From positions 620,001 to 684,000 of the forward strand of contig JANBVO010000013.1 in NCBI GenBank assembly GCA_030052745.1: a DNA stretch of 64,000 nt, written 5' to 3'. This document shows positions 24,280-36,164 of the stretch, piece after piece; within the stretch, counting starts at the first letter, position 1, and every line of letters begins with the position of its first letter. A program made the translations under genes and the position numbers. This DNA is from Pleurostoma richardsiae. Lineage: Eukaryota > Ascomycota > Sordariomycetes > Calosphaeriales > Pleurostomataceae. The notes under the pieces are model-generated. The model was not told the origin of the DNA. It saw nothing but the letters and a program-made list of their open reading frames with translations, and ran no database searches.

Positions 24280-26535
24280 ATGAGCGCCCCAGCGTCTCCG
24301 GGCTCGAGGTTCCACGATTCATTCTACGCCCCCGATACCTATCAATTTGCCCACGATCACGACCACGCCCGGGTCTGGGATCGGATAAGAGAGCCCAGTG
24401 CCCTGGTTCCAGCCCTCGTTCTCCTCTGCTCTATCATATACCATTACTCCCACAGCTACGCTGCGTCTCGTGGCCGCCCTCTGCCCTCGCTCCTCCACGT
24501 TATTTGGGATACGATCGTATTCGCGACACCCGCCAGCGTGCTGTATGCCATCGATAGCTGGATCGACCCTCCGTTGTTTCCCTTACCTATGCTTCACTCG
24601 CAACCGACGACGCATGCCGCGAAGAGCGATGTCCTCCGCAAGATACTGGGTATGGACAAGCCGGGAGGAATCGTGGCGACCGTATCTCAGGCCGGCCGGC
24701 GAACACTGTCTGGCAGCTTCCCAAGCTTGGGTTTGAAGGGCGGCCTGAGCGGGCCAGCGGGCCTGGGCAACTGGGATAACTCCTGCTTCCAGAATAGCAT
24801 CCTACAGGGACTTGCTGCGCTCAAGCCTCTGCCGAGCTACCTCGCTGGACTTGCTCTGCAAGGAGAATCGGCTCGCGTACCTACCGAGACGGTGCAAGCT
24901 CTGCGAGACCTCATTGACGAGCTCAACGACCCTACGAATAATGGCAAGACGCTGTGGACTCCTAAGGTCCTCAAGAATATGAACACTTGGCAGCAGCAGG
25001 ATGCACAGGAATACTACTCGAAGTTGCTGGAAGAGATAGACAAGGAGACTGCAAGAGCTGCGAAGACTACACAAAAACCGGCGGGCCTGGAGACGGATCC
25101 GACCCGAGATGATAGCACATCCAGTCAACACAGCGATGATAGTGGGTACCAGAGCCTGTCCACCATCTCTAAGGGCAGCGTCGACTTGAAGACCACGCGA
25201 AATCCTCTCGAGGGCCTGCTAGCCCAACGCGTTGCTTGCATAGCTTGTGGCCACTCTGGGGGACTATCAATGATCCCTTTCAACTGCCTGACTCTCAGTT
25301 TAGGCTTGGATAAGACCGAATTTGATCTCTACGAGCGATTGGACAGTTACATCCATGTTGAGGCGATACCAGGGGTCGAATGTGCAAAGTGCACCCTGCT
25401 TAAGGTCAGGCGTCTCCTGAACATAATTCTCGAGCGGAGTCGGAGCGCCAATATTCCCGACGAGAACCTCCAGGAGCCTCTCGCTAGACTCCAGGCAGCC
25501 GACACTGCTCTGGAAGAGGACGATTTCGACGATGAAACCCTGAAGACCTGCAAGATCGGCCCGGCACAGATGGTTTCCTCGACAAAGACTAAGCAGGCTG
25601 TTGTTGCACGGCCACCCCGGAGTCTTGCGATTCATATGAACCGGTCCGTCTTCAACGAGAGAACAGGATACATGTTCAAGAACCCAGCCGACGTCAGATT
25701 CCCCATGACGCTGGACCTTGGACCGTGGTGTCTAGGTAGTGCAGACCCCCTGACCTCTCAGGTGACGGCCAACAGCGGTGACGCCCTGGATGAGAAAGTA
25801 ATAGCTACCGCGTCGGACTACGAACAGTGGCTTCTGGATCCCAAGTCTTCCATGGCGGCTGGAGACCAGCATCCATCGAAAGTTACAGGCCCCATATACG
25901 AACTACGCGCTGTGATTACTCATCGAGGGCGGCATGAGAACGGGCATTATATCTGCTACAGGAAACACTCTCGGACTTCCCGGACGGAGCAGGACGAGAA
26001 ATTCGAGAACAAGGCAGATCAGCCTCCACAGCTGGCGATGGAAGTCGATGCGGACGACGTATCGAGCCTGCACGAGCAAGAGAGTGGAAAAGATCAACCA
26101 CATAAGACTTTGGAGTCTGTCAACGAAGCGGAATCTCGGTGGTGGATGCTCTCTGATCAAAATGTCAGTCAAGTTAGTGAGGAGCATGTCCTGGGCCAGG
26201 GCGGTGTCTTCATGCTTTTCTATGACTGCGTGGATCCGAACTCCATCTTGACATCCGACGTGGATTCCCCGGATATCGCGAGTGAAATAATTTGTACGCC
26301 TCAGAATGGCTCCACGCCCAGCACCGAGGCGTCGGAAGCCATGGAGGCTCTAGTTCCGCTCGATAGCAGGAGCGGCGGCGCCCTCGCGAGACACAGCTCG
26401 AGGACTAGCCAGCACAAAGCAGTAGCGCCAACGCGATCTGTACCGCTACCCTCTAATATCGGCGGGAACGAAGTTCTAGCCCGAGCACAGTCTATACCCC
26501 TCCCCACCGAAGACGACGGCGTTGATCTTTTGTAG
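24280..26535 (+). CDS. Ubiquitin carboxyl-terminal hydrolase (USP family, membrane-anchored)
   Basis: This single-exon gene encodes 751 aa. It removes ubiquitin from conjugates as a cysteine protease of the C19/USP family. The Cys box (GLGNWDNSCFQNS) places the catalytic Cys near residue 169, and the His box (HENGHYICYRKH) places the catalytic His near residue 556. A C-terminal block WWMLSDQNV carries the usual third catalytic region. Two Cys pairs between the boxes (CIACGH and CAKC) form the typical USP zinc ribbon. A hydrophobic segment near residues 46-64 precedes the catalytic domain, as in Ubp1/USP30-type membrane-anchored enzymes. The Ubp1-like label is inference. The ATG at 24280 is the first in frame; the open frame extends further upstream without ATG. 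The Ser-rich C-terminal ~130 residues look disordered. Confidence 0.9.
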   Translation: MSAPASPGSRFHDSFYAPDTYQFAHDHDHARVWDRIREPSALVPALVLLCSIIYHYSHSYAASRGRPLPSLLHVIWDTIVFATPASVLYAIDSWIDPPLFPLPMLHSQPTTHAAKSDVLRKILGMDKPGGIVATVSQAGRRTLSGSFPSLGLKGGLSGPAGLGNWDNSCFQNSILQGLAALKPLPSYLAGLALQGESARVPTETVQALRDLIDELNDPTNNGKTLWTPKVLKNMNTWQQQDAQEYYSKLLEEIDKETARAAKTTQKPAGLETDPTRDDSTSSQHSDDSGYQSLSTISKGSVDLKTTRNPLEGLLAQRVACIACGHSGGLSMIPFNCLTLSLGLDKTEFDLYERLDSYIHVEAIPGVECAKCTLLKVRRLLNIILERSRSANIPDENLQEPLARLQAADTALEEDDFDDETLKTCKIGPAQMVSSTKTKQAVVARPPRSLAIHMNRSVFNERTGYMFKNPADVRFPMTLDLGPWCLGSADPLTSQVTANSGDALDEKVIATASDYEQWLLDPKSSMAAGDQHPSKVTGPIYELRAVITHRGRHENGHYICYRKHSRTSRTEQDEKFENKADQPPQLAMEVDADDVSSLHEQESGKDQPHKTLESVNEAESRWWMLSDQNVSQVSEEHVLGQGGVFMLFYDCVDPNSILTSDVDSPDIASEIICTPQNGSTPSTEASEAMEALVPLDSRSGGALARHSSRTSQHKAVAPTRSVPLPSNIGGNEVLARAQSIPLPTEDDGVDLL

Positions 26536-27429
26536 CGATGAAGCGATTCGCAGCGGAGTGTCTTATCTTGGGGGAAGTCGGGCCTTGCCACTACTCGACA
26601 TTGGCTACACGTTTGGAGTTCCTTAGTGCCATGTGGCATATTACGAATTTGGCTCACCGAACAGATGGGAGGAAGGGAGGACTTGATGAAAGGAAATGAC
26701 ATCGCATAGCGTTTTGGCGTTACGAGGCTGAGCTCAGTTATGGCCGGGAGGAGGCCGACGAGCCACGGCGTGTGGCTTCATGATGGATATACCAGGGACT
26801 GCGCCTTGACGAGGCTGCACGGTTCGCTTACCACATAAATGTATCTTGTATTTCTGGTTCATGGTCAGGTTGCGTGAAGATATCTTGGTGATATGCTCAT
26901 GTTCAACGCCCACTCTAGACACGCCTGGTCCGGCCACACGTTGCCGGATACCGAATGGGACTTCCGGCATGCAAAGGCTTGTGGGCACCCCATCCTGTAG
27001 TGATTGTCAGGCGTGTCACCTACGACGTTCCCTGTTGATACGCCACCTGAATCGCTCATCGACGCTTGTTGTTGACGACCCGGATCCTCGGTCATCGACG
27101 CTGGGCCGGTCGGAATTCGACATTATCACGTGATAGTATTTTCCCCTTTTCGGCCTAGTGCCGCCGGCAGGACCATGAACTCATCAGCTTCCAAATCTTC
27201 TTCCGCAACGATCCCAGGGTCCTCCGTACGGAAATCCGATCGCAGCCCTTCACCTCTAGAGACGGGATAGCCTGGCAGGGGAGGATCGAAGTAGGTATTG
27301 CATGACGACGCGACCAAGTTTGGCACTTTCAATGAGATAGCACGGCGTCCACGCCGTCTTCTCAGTGTTTGCAGTCGCGCCATCCGCACCATCCGTCGTG
27401 ACTCAACCTCGCCCGACCCGAACACCACC
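26536..27429. other. Intergenic region between USP and AFG3 genes
   Basis: This is a 3' UTR and promoter interval. Overlapping short frames occur on both strands, with no domain. The reading frame of the next gene runs upstream to 27298 but contains no ATG before 27430. Confidence 0.6.
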
Positions 27430-30161
27430 ATGACGACGCTCATGCGGCCGGCGACGGCGCGGCAGCTCACCCGCTACGCGGCGCTGTCGCTGCGAGCCTC
27501 CTCGAGGACGAATTTCAGACTGGCTCGCTTGCCGAGGATACCGCCGTCCATATGCCTGTCCAAGTCACCCCGCTTCTACTCCTCGGAGTCGCCTCGGAAA
27601 CCGGACCACGATAAGGATGCGGAGCAGCACGGGAAGAAGGGCGAGTCGTCAGAAGAGGGGAAGGTTGAGAGCTCACAGGCGGGCGGGCCGAAGCGGCCAG
27701 AGCTGCCGGAGGGCTGGGTGTGGCTGGAGGAGGAAGAGCTCGACCAGCTCGACAAGATCTTCATGTTCGCGCCTAAGTCCCAAAAAGAGACGACGGAGGA
27801 TATAAAGAAGGTCATCAGAGAGCGCGGAGCGCCGGCGGAGCTGAAGGATCTGCTGCAGAAGGCTCTGGGCGGAAGTCTGACTATCGTGGATGGCTTGAAG
27901 ACCATCAAGATCGCACAGAAGCTGGCCAAGAAGATGTCCGAGATGCCCGAGTTCAACACCTTCGATTCACAAGAGCCACGGATCAATCAGGATAAAACCG
28001 AGGGCAAGCAAGAGGAGGGCAAGGAGGAAGACCGCCAGAAGCACGAGCAGCAGGACAGCAAGGCCCGCGGAGGCAATCGGGATCCCAAGGACCCCAAGGG
28101 CCCTCGCGTGCTCGACTTGAGCGAGATCGGGACCTGGGCGCTCACGGCACTGATACTCTATCCGTTCTACAAGATGCTTGTCCCTGGGGAGAGCTCGCGA
28201 GAGATCACATGGCAAGAGCTGCGGAAGAACTTCCTCGACAAGGGTCTGGTGGAGAAGATGGTCGTGTTCAAGGACCGCGTAAGGGTGGAGCTGAACCGCG
28301 AGGCCACCCAGGCTATGTATCCGGACACTGTCGCCGCAAACCCCAACTTCTACTACTACTTCTCTATTGGTTCTCCGGATGTCTTCGAGAGGCATTTGGA
28401 CGAGGCACAGAACGAGCTGGGAATTCCCCCTCCGGAGAGGATACCCGTCAGCTATGCCAACGCCGACAGCACTATAGGGAACCTATTTATCGCCTTCGGC
28501 CCGACCGTCCTCTTCGTCGGTCTGCTTTGGTACATGTCTCGGCGCGCCGGTGGTGGCATGGGCGGTGGCTCGAACGGTGTGTTCGGGTTCGGCAAGAGCA
28601 AGGCGAAGATGTACAGCCATGAGACGGCGGTTAAAGTTAAGTTCGCGGACGTCGCGGGCATGGACGAGGCCAAGGTTGAGATCATGGAGTTTGTCAGCTT
28701 CCTGAAGTCGCCCGAGAAGTTCCAGAAGCTGGGAGCCAAGATTCCTCGCGGTGCCATCTTGTCTGGCCCGCCTGGAACAGGTAAGACGCTGCTCGCCAAG
28801 GCCACCGCCGGTGAATCTGGCGTGCCTTTCTTCAGCGTCAGCGGTTCCGAGTTCGTTGAGATGTTCGTTGGTGTCGGTGCGTCTCGAGTGCGGGATCTGT
28901 TCCAGACCGCGCGGAAGAACGCGCCGTGCATCATTTTCATCGATGAAATTGACGCTATTGGCAAGTCTCGTTCCGAGGGGCCTCGATTTGGCGGTAATGA
29001 CGAGCGGGAAGCGACCCTCAACCAGATTCTCACTGAGATGGATGGCTTCAACACTACCGAGCAGGTCGTGGTACTTGCCGGTACCAACAGGCCAGATATT
29101 CTCGACAAGGCTCTCATGCGACCTGGTCGATTCGACCGACATATCAACCTCGACCGGCCGACCATGAAGGGTCGCGCGGACATTTTCAAGGTTCACCTGA
29201 AGAAGATCGTTACGTCGGAAGATATGGAATATCTCTGCGGAAGACTCGCCGCATTGACTCCTGGCTTTGCAGGCGCGGATATTGCCAATGCCGTGAATGA
29301 AGCTGCGCTTATTGGTATGTTCTTTCCATGCTAGCTCGCAAGCTTTTACTTTACTAATATATCGCAGCTGCCAGAGCCAACGCCGAGAGTGTCACAATGA
29401 TCCACTTCGAGCAGGCCATCGAGCGTGTCATCGGAGGTCTCGAGCGCAAGTCGCTCGTGCTCAGCCCGGAGGAGAAGCGGACAGTCGCGTACCACGAGGC
29501 CGGACATGCCATCTGTGGCTGGTACTTCGAATACGCTGATCCTCTCCTCAAGGTCTCCATCATCCCCCGTGGTCAGGGTGCCCTTGGCTACGCACAGTAC
29601 CTGCCTTCTGGAGACGCCTACCTCATGAGCGTGAAGCAGCTGATGGACCGCATGGCCATGACGCTCGGCGGCCGCGTGTCGGAGGAGATTCACTTCCCTA
29701 CCGTCACGACCGGCGCCAGCGACGACTTTAAGAAGGTGACGCGCATGGCCACGACGATGGTCACGCAGTGGGGCATGTCGGAGAAGCTAGGCCCGCTGCA
29801 CTTCCAGAACGACCAGAACCAGGTCCAGAAGCCGTTCGCGGAGTCGACGGCGCAGACCATCGACGCCGAGGTGCGGCGCATCGTGGACGAGGCGTACAAG
29901 CAGTGCAAGGACCTCCTGACGGCCAAGAAGCCGGAGATCGGCCTCGTGGCGGAGGAGCTGCTCAAGAAGGAGGTGCTCACGCGCGACGACATGGTCCGCC
30001 TGCTGGGCCCTCGGCCGTTTAAGGACCGTGAGGAGTTCACCAAGTACTTCAACAACGAGGGCGGCAAGTCCGCGCCGCCGCCGTTCCCGACGGAGAGCAC
30101 GGACGAGTCGTCGTCGCCTTCGCCAGCTGCCTTCCGGAGACACAACGTCGAGGAGAGGTGA
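27430..30161 (+). CDS. AFG3: Mitochondrial m-AAA protease subunit, Afg3-like
   Basis: Exons 27430-29314 and 29368-30161 encode 892 aa. The protein is an ATP-dependent zinc metalloprotease of the inner mitochondrial membrane facing the matrix, where it degrades misfolded membrane proteins and processes some imported ones. An Arg-rich, acid-free N-terminus ending in PRFYSSE is a typical presequence. Two membrane segments flank an FtsH extracellular domain (about residues 235-255 and 355-375). Walker A GPPGTGKT lies near residue 446, Walker B is [11 protein letters not shown], and the protease motif HEAGH is near 671-675. The C-terminal wording ([22 protein letters not shown]) resembles yeast Afg3 more than Yta12. 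The 53-nt intron (GTATGT ... CAG, with TACTAAT inside) restores [11 protein letters not shown]. Confidence 0.95.
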
Positions 30162-31092
30162 TAGACGGCGGACTTGTCGATCCCCAAAGCTGCTCTTTTT
30201 TCTTTTATTCCGGACCAAGGCCAAGGCTCTCAACTCACATGCTTCTGTTGTTCAGGGAGTCCCGGTTAGGTCGGGAAGGGCAAAGGGGGCTGAGCATATG
30301 TACATCATGTCGCATTTGTAAGTAGTACCTACCTAGATAGAAAAGGGGCGGCTGTGCTCGAAGAAGCTCCGGACACGAAGGGTGAGCCAGTCAGTCCGAG
30401 AGCCGCAGACCAAAATAAGTCATGACCACGCCGCCTGGACCGTCGGCGTTGGACTGGAAAGCGGGACGCGGGCTTCCTGACGCTGCTCCATGTACAGTAC
30501 AATATTTGTTCGTTTGTAAAGCCACTCTTACCTCCATGACCTATCTTTTGTCTACTGTCTGAGTGTGAACCTCTCCGCGTTTGACGGCACGTCCCTGTTA
30601 GAGTCCTGTCTGTTCCAGAGCGATCTCCTGGCAAGGGTCTCTGCTCCAAAAACCGTAGGTTGAAGTTGAAGTTACCGCATGCCGAATTGACGGTGAGAAA
30701 GAGGAATCTCAACTTTGCTTTCCCATCGGAGTCGGGGTCGTGCCGACGCTCTTTTACCCCAGATGAAAAAGTGGTCCTGCTCTCTGCCGGCCGTTGGTCA
30801 TTTGCCCCAAAGCAGCATAGATCGCTCCGGTGGCGGCTCCATCCCGAGAGAAGCCATCGATGAGGCAAAGACATTTATTTCATTCTCCGCACTCTGTCTT
30901 CTGCAACAGCATCCAGTTGTCTAGACTATAAAAGAGGAGTTCATCTTCACTGTGATTAGGAGGTCGATATGTTGTCAATAGGCTGGTCTTCTGGTACCTA
31001 AACTGTTGATTCATCGATTTTGCTTTTTTCATTTCCTCGACTCGTTCCGGTCATTTCCCACCCACATCGGATCCGAGCCGACCTCCGCGACA
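30162..31092. other. Intergenic region between AFG3 and BOR1-like genes
   Basis: This holds the 3' end of the protease transcript and the promoter/5' leader of the transporter gene. A minus-strand frame at 30329-30874 has no domain and is not supported. Confidence 0.55.
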
Positions 31093-33356
31093 ATGGCGTC
31101 TCAATCAGCCTCCTCGCCGTCCAGAGACCCGCTCTCCCTGCCTACGACGCTCCACTCCGGCTCCAGGAGTAGCGGCGGCAGCCTGCTGGACCGTGTCGCG
31201 ACTCTAGCCGGCAGTCTCCGCCAGAAGCCTATGCCGCTGCGCGGTGACCGCTCCGCACCCGGCTATGATGGCCCCGAGCAGCTGCAGCCGCATCGTGGCT
31301 ACTATGCCCCGAGGTGGTGGAAGATCCATTTCTTCCGCGGCATGGTCAACGATGTCCGCCGCAGGGCCCCGTACTACTGGAGCGACTGGCGGGACGCGTG
31401 GGACTACCGCGTCGTGCCGGCGACAGTGTACATGTATTTCGCCAAGTAGGTCTTGACGTCTGGTATATCGTTCGTCTAGTCACGCTGACCATAGCTTCAG
31501 TATTTTGCCCGCGCTGGCATTCTCCCTAGACATGTCCACCAAGACGCACATGCAGTATGGCGTTAACGAGGTGCTCCTCGCTTCTGTTCTTGGTGCTGTT
31601 GTCTTCTCTTTTATCGCCTGCCAGCCCCTCGTCATCGTCGGCGTGACTGGTCCCATCACGGTCTTCAACTAGTAAGTAGCGAAGATGAAGTTACAAGAGC
31701 CGCAGCGAGGACGGCTGTGCTCATACGACGTGATTAGCACCGTGTACGACATCATGAATCCCACAGGGACGAACTACCTGGCTTTCATGTGCTGGATCGG
31801 ACTGTGGTCACTGGTCTTCCACTGGCTCCTGGCCATCACCAACTCTTGCAACTGGCTGCGCTACGTCACCCGGTTCCCCTGCGACATCTTTGGCTTCTAC
31901 GTTGCGTTCATCTACCTGCAGAAGGGCATCCAGGTGCTCACGCGGCTGGGCTCCGAGGAGCCCTTCTACCTATCCATCGTGATCGCGCTTCTGGTCTTCG
32001 TCGTGGCGTACATCTGCGGTGAGCTAGGTAAGAGCACGCTGTTCCATCACCACGTCCGCGTGTTCCTCAAGGACTACGGGACGCCGCTCACCGTCGTCTT
32101 CTTCTCCGGCTTCGTGCACATCGGCCGGATGAGGAGCGTGCACCTCGAGAACCTGCCGACGAGCAAGGCCTTCTTTCCCACAGCGGACAGGGGCTGGTTC
32201 ATCCACTTCTGGGACATCAGCGTCGGGGATGTGTTCCTAGCTATCCCCTTCGCGATCTTGCTCACGATTTTGTTCTACTTCGACCACAACGGTAAGTTGC
32301 CCCGGACGTCGTCAAGCATTGCGCCAAGAGCTGACAGGATCACCTTCAGTATCCTCCCTCATCGCCCAGGGCACCGAGTTCCCGCTCAAGAAGCCCGCCG
32401 GCTTCCACTGGGACCTCTTCCTCCTAGGTCTTACCACCGGCGTCGCCGGCCTCCTCGGCCTACCGTTTCCGAACGGCCTTATCCCGCAAGCCCCCTTCCA
32501 CACCGAGTCACTCTGCGTGACCAAGATGGTCGCCGACCCAGACGAGGACGGCCCCGGCAAGGGCCACTACTCCCCCAAGGCCACCCACGTCGTCGAGCAG
32601 CGCGTGTCCAACCTCGCTCAGGGCCTCCTCACCCTCGGCACCATGTCCGGCCCCCTGCTCGTGGTCCTCCACCTGATTCCGCAGGGCGTCCTGGCGGGAC
32701 TCTTCTTCGTCATGGGCGTCCAGGCCCTCGAGGCCAACGGCATCACCGCCAAGCTGCTCTTCCTCGCCCGCGACGTCTCCCTGACCCCGGGCGGCCACCC
32801 GCTCCGGCAGCTGCCCCGCCGCGCCGCCGTCTGGGCCTTCGTGGCCGCCGAACTGGCCGGGTTCGGCGCCACCTTCGCCATCACGCAGACCGTCGCCGCC
32901 GTGGGCTTCCCCATCGTCATCCTGCTGCTGATCCCCGCCCGCGCGCTGCTGCTGCCCCGGTGGTTCACGGCGCAAGAGCTCGCGGCGCTGGACGGGCCGA
33001 CCGCCAGCCCGTTCACGATGGAGAGCGTGGGTGGCGCGTACGGTGGCGGCGCGGCGATCGACGCGGCGGGCTCGTCAGGCGAGGAGACGGACGCTGGCGG
33101 GAAGGGGGCGGAAGGGGCCGGTGGGCTGTTCCGCGGCGGGGAGGACACGGTGGCGGGGAGCGAGGCGGAGGCGTCTGCGGGTGAGGAGATGGACCTGCGG
33201 AGGAGGAGCGAGGAGGAGCTAGCGGAGCTCGGGGAGGGGAGAAATGTGAGGAGGAGGAATAGCACGGTCGGTGGGAGGGAGAGAGGCGAGGCCATCGAGA
33301 TGGGGAGGATTGGGGTCAGTCGTCGGGGGCAGGGAGGTAGATCTGCGCATTCTTAG
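31093..33356 (+). CDS. BOR1: SLC4-family anion/borate exporter, Bor1-like
   Basis: Exons 31093-31445, 31501-31671, 31738-32291 and 32350-33356 give 694 aa. SLC4 proteins carry bicarbonate or borate. The fungal member Bor1 exports borate at the plasma membrane, and yeast Bor1 also has a vacuolar role. Landmarks are a cytosolic N-terminus of ~120 residues, then a multi-helix membrane core with ACQPLVIVGVTGPITVFNY (the SLC4 GVTGP motif), VFFSGFVHIGRM and GLPFPNGLIPQAPFHTESL. All three introns were placed so that these motifs are continuous. The C-terminal ~110 residues are Gly/Glu/Arg-rich and probably disordered. The substrate is inferred from family membership. Confidence 0.93.
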
Positions 33357-33925
33357 GTCAGAGGGCGGGATAGATAGAATGCGTGCTCACCACGCTCCTG
33401 GATCAGCATAATGGTGACCGAGATGAGCGATAAAGGGATTCGGAAAGAAGCCGAGGTCAGAGAAAGATATGGATAGATCACTTCCTAGGACCGTCTAGTA
33501 TTGGGGAATAGAAGCACTTCGACTGCATCTTGAATCTGGAGCCAGTTCCTGGACTCCTCTGGGTCTTAAGTTATGATGCTGTTGGGGTTTCGGTGGTCGT
33601 ATAGACTCCCTGCCCTCCCTAGCACTTCCACTGACGAGGACACAAACTCGACGCATCTCGTTTTGCCAAGAAGCCACGCGGATGATGATGGCAACTAGGG
33701 CCAGGCAAGACCATAACGGCGGTGGTCTTCTCACGCGAAGCAGGAGTATGAAAAAGGCTTCAATTACTCGTGATGGGATGTATACACACCATCCTGGGAA
33801 GCAGTTACATGAACGCTACAATCTGATCCCCGTCTAGTCTCTCCTGGAGCAGAGTTCTGCCGGACCATCGTCTCTATCCTACAGTGGGACCTGAAAAGAA
33901 CATAGGACCGTACATTCCATCCCAA
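33357..33925. other. Convergent 3' intergenic region
   Basis: It lies between the converging ends of the SLC4 gene and the FAD oxidoreductase gene. No domain-bearing frame is seen. Confidence 0.6.
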
Positions 33926-35428
33926 TCAGACAGGGACTTCGCCTGCCTTCGCCCCCGCGGCGTGTGCAGGATTTGCCACCTCCCGCATCCACTCGATGTC
34001 TCCTGGGTCCTCAAACGGCGTCGCACCCATGTGCTTCCACGCGCCATCGCACATGAGAGCCAGGTCCTTCTCCTGAGAGCTGTACATGAACTCGCTCTTG
34101 CCGTCCCAGAAGTGCACCACTGACCGATCCTATACGGCGACTACAGTGAGCGCGAAGTTCTTATCGAACGTATTCGTGCCTAACCAGGGTGAAGGGGGAA
34201 GGGGGAAGAGGGAGAAAATGCCAGACGTACCAGTCCCAGAGTCAGCTTGATCACGCCCTCACCGAACTGCGGTGCATACGTGTGGTGCGGCTTCCGCCCC
34301 CGGGCAGCGAGGACGATGTTGTCGGCCACCGTCTCAGCCTGCGACATGGCGGACCGGGCGTTGGGGTTGGTCGTGTGCGTCTCCGCGACGTCGCCGCACA
34401 CGTAGACGTTGGGAAGTGCGTCGTCCGCGATCTGCAGCGTTGACTTCACGCTGATCTTCCCGTTCGAACCGATGGCGGCCGGGGCGATATCGGAGATGAT
34501 ACCTGACGCCGGGGCTTGACCGGTACAGTTGATCTGCCATGGACATCAGCCGGCGTATTCACGGAACGAAGCAAAAGGGAAGTCAACATACGTAGCAATC
34601 ACAGTCGACCTTCCTCCCCGAAGAGAGGGTCACGAAACCCTCATCGTCGTTGTGCGACGCCACCTTCTCCTCAAGTATGACTTCCACTACCAGCCGCTCC
34701 AGGCCCTCCAGGGCGGCCTTGTGCAGTCCAGGGCCGAACCTGTTCATGACGTCCTTCCGCGAGTGCACTAGCACCACAGGCTTGTCCGGGTACGCCGACT
34801 TTGCATCGGTGGCCAGCTCGACTCCCGCGGCCCCGCCACCAGCCACTACGACCTTCCTCGCCGCCTTGATCCTGCGCTGCACCGCACGCAGGAGCTCCAC
34901 GCCCTCGGCCTTGGTCTCGGCGCCCACCCGCGACGGCAAGCCCTCCGCGACCTCCGAGCCCGTGGCGACGACCAGGAACTCGTAGGGGACCTCCTCGCCG
35001 CTGTCCCTGAGCCGGACGCTGGTCCGGCCGACGGCGGCGACGCGGTCGCGCACCCAGCGCACGGCGCCGGCGGGTGCGGCGGACAGGTAGCCCACGTAGG
35101 GGATGAAGGCCTTGTGCTCGTGGTCCTGGACGACGCAGAACCGCGGGAGCACCCAGGTGAAGTTGAAGTGGTCGTTGGGCTCGACGACCACGACGCGGAA
35201 GGGGCTGCCGCGGGGCAGGCCGGTGGAGATGAGCCGCGCGGCGTGGTAGCCGGCGTAGTTGGCGCCGACGATGACGATGTTGCGCGTCCGCGGGGTGGCC
35301 GGGTCGCCGCGGGCGGTGAGGGAGGCGAGCTTGGCGGAGGCGGCGCGGCGCAGGTGGACGAAGGCGAGCTTGAAGGCGTAGATGACCAGCCTCGTGAAGA
35401 GGAGGGCGCTCTTTGCGCGTTCCAGCAT
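33926..35428 (-). CDS. AIF/AMID-like FAD-dependent NAD(P)H oxidoreductase
   Basis: Exons on the minus strand are 35428-34592, 34533-34231 and 34129-33926, giving 447 aa. The pyridine nucleotide-disulphide oxidoreductase fold is clear. The FAD-binding dinucleotide motif IVIVGANYAGYHAA lies near residue 51, the NAD(P)H-binding motif VVVAGGGAAGVELA near 190, and the second FAD motif VYVCGDVAE in exon 2. An ATGSE block also fits. The N-terminal ~30 residues contain a hydrophobic stretch (FTRLVIYAFKLAFVHL) that may anchor it to a membrane. The closest known family is AIFM2/AMID/FSP1-type NADH oxidoreductases, which reduce quinones. The acceptor in this fungus is unknown. An exact ATCTGATAA site lies 260 bp upstream, and the siderophore NRPS gene is 2.9 kb further on, so a link to iron metabolism is possible. 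Confidence 0.9.
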
Positions 35429-36164
35429 CTTGGCGAGGTGAAAAGGGGGGAACGAGCAGCAGCAGCAGCAATAGCTGGGTTTCTCCGTTTGCCGCGCCGG
35501 TCGCTAAGGTGGACTGCTGACCGTCCGAGGATGCGGAAGAGGAAGTTCGAAGGAGAGGCCCATTGCCGCTAGCCGAGTTTTGACTTCATCCTCGTCGAGG
35601 CCGAGGCAGAATATCCCGTTCGGGATACGGAGATAAAACAGCGGGCTCTCGGAGCGGGAGAAGGACGGAGCAGGACGGGGGGCTGTGATCTGATAATTTT
35701 GCTTGGCAGGCGGTATCGGCTGCGTCAGCCAGCTAACGCACCCTACCTAGGGTACGTATTTACTCAAGGACGGGGTATGGAGTAAGTTACAGGTACCTGA
35801 GAGCACCCTGCAGGGGTAGCTCATGTACACAGTATGTACTCATTAAGCTTATAAATAAGGCACGCCTTAGGACGAGCCGGGCCATCAACTCGCTGTGTCG
35901 CTCGCCATGTGTTCGCTGCAGCACCCTGATGGGCTCCACGGGGAGCGGGACCTTGGAAGCGCCGAGGGTGATGAGACCTTTTTCTGGCTCTCGGTAACCT
36001 TCCGCAGAGACACTATCCAGGTCTAGGAGATCAACTATTTGGGAGCTTGGCGATTCATGTGCCCGTTTGCCTTTCTAATAGCTAATAGTCTACATTACGT
36101 ACAGACATGTGCGCGTATATCATTGCGAAGCTGGTGGATTCGATGGTGTCACCGAGCTGCTGCA
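35429..36164. other. Promoter region of the FAD oxidoreductase gene
   Basis: The region carries a short CAG/GCT run just upstream of the ATG (35454-35470), a GC-rich leader and an exact iron-GATA motif at 35688-35696. No gene is supported. Confidence 0.55.
35688..35696 (+). promoter_or_regulatory. ATCTGATAA, iron-responsive GATA-type site
   Basis: This is an exact match to ATCWGATAA, the extended site described for fungal SreA/Sre1-type iron repressors. It lies 260 bp upstream of the FAD oxidoreductase start codon. Function is inferred from the motif and its clustering. Confidence 0.6.

Noticed and set aside
35114-35572. 152-codon frame antisense to the FAD oxidoreductase
   Set aside because: It is a shadow of the GC-rich coding exon, Gly/Glu/Val-rich with no domain.
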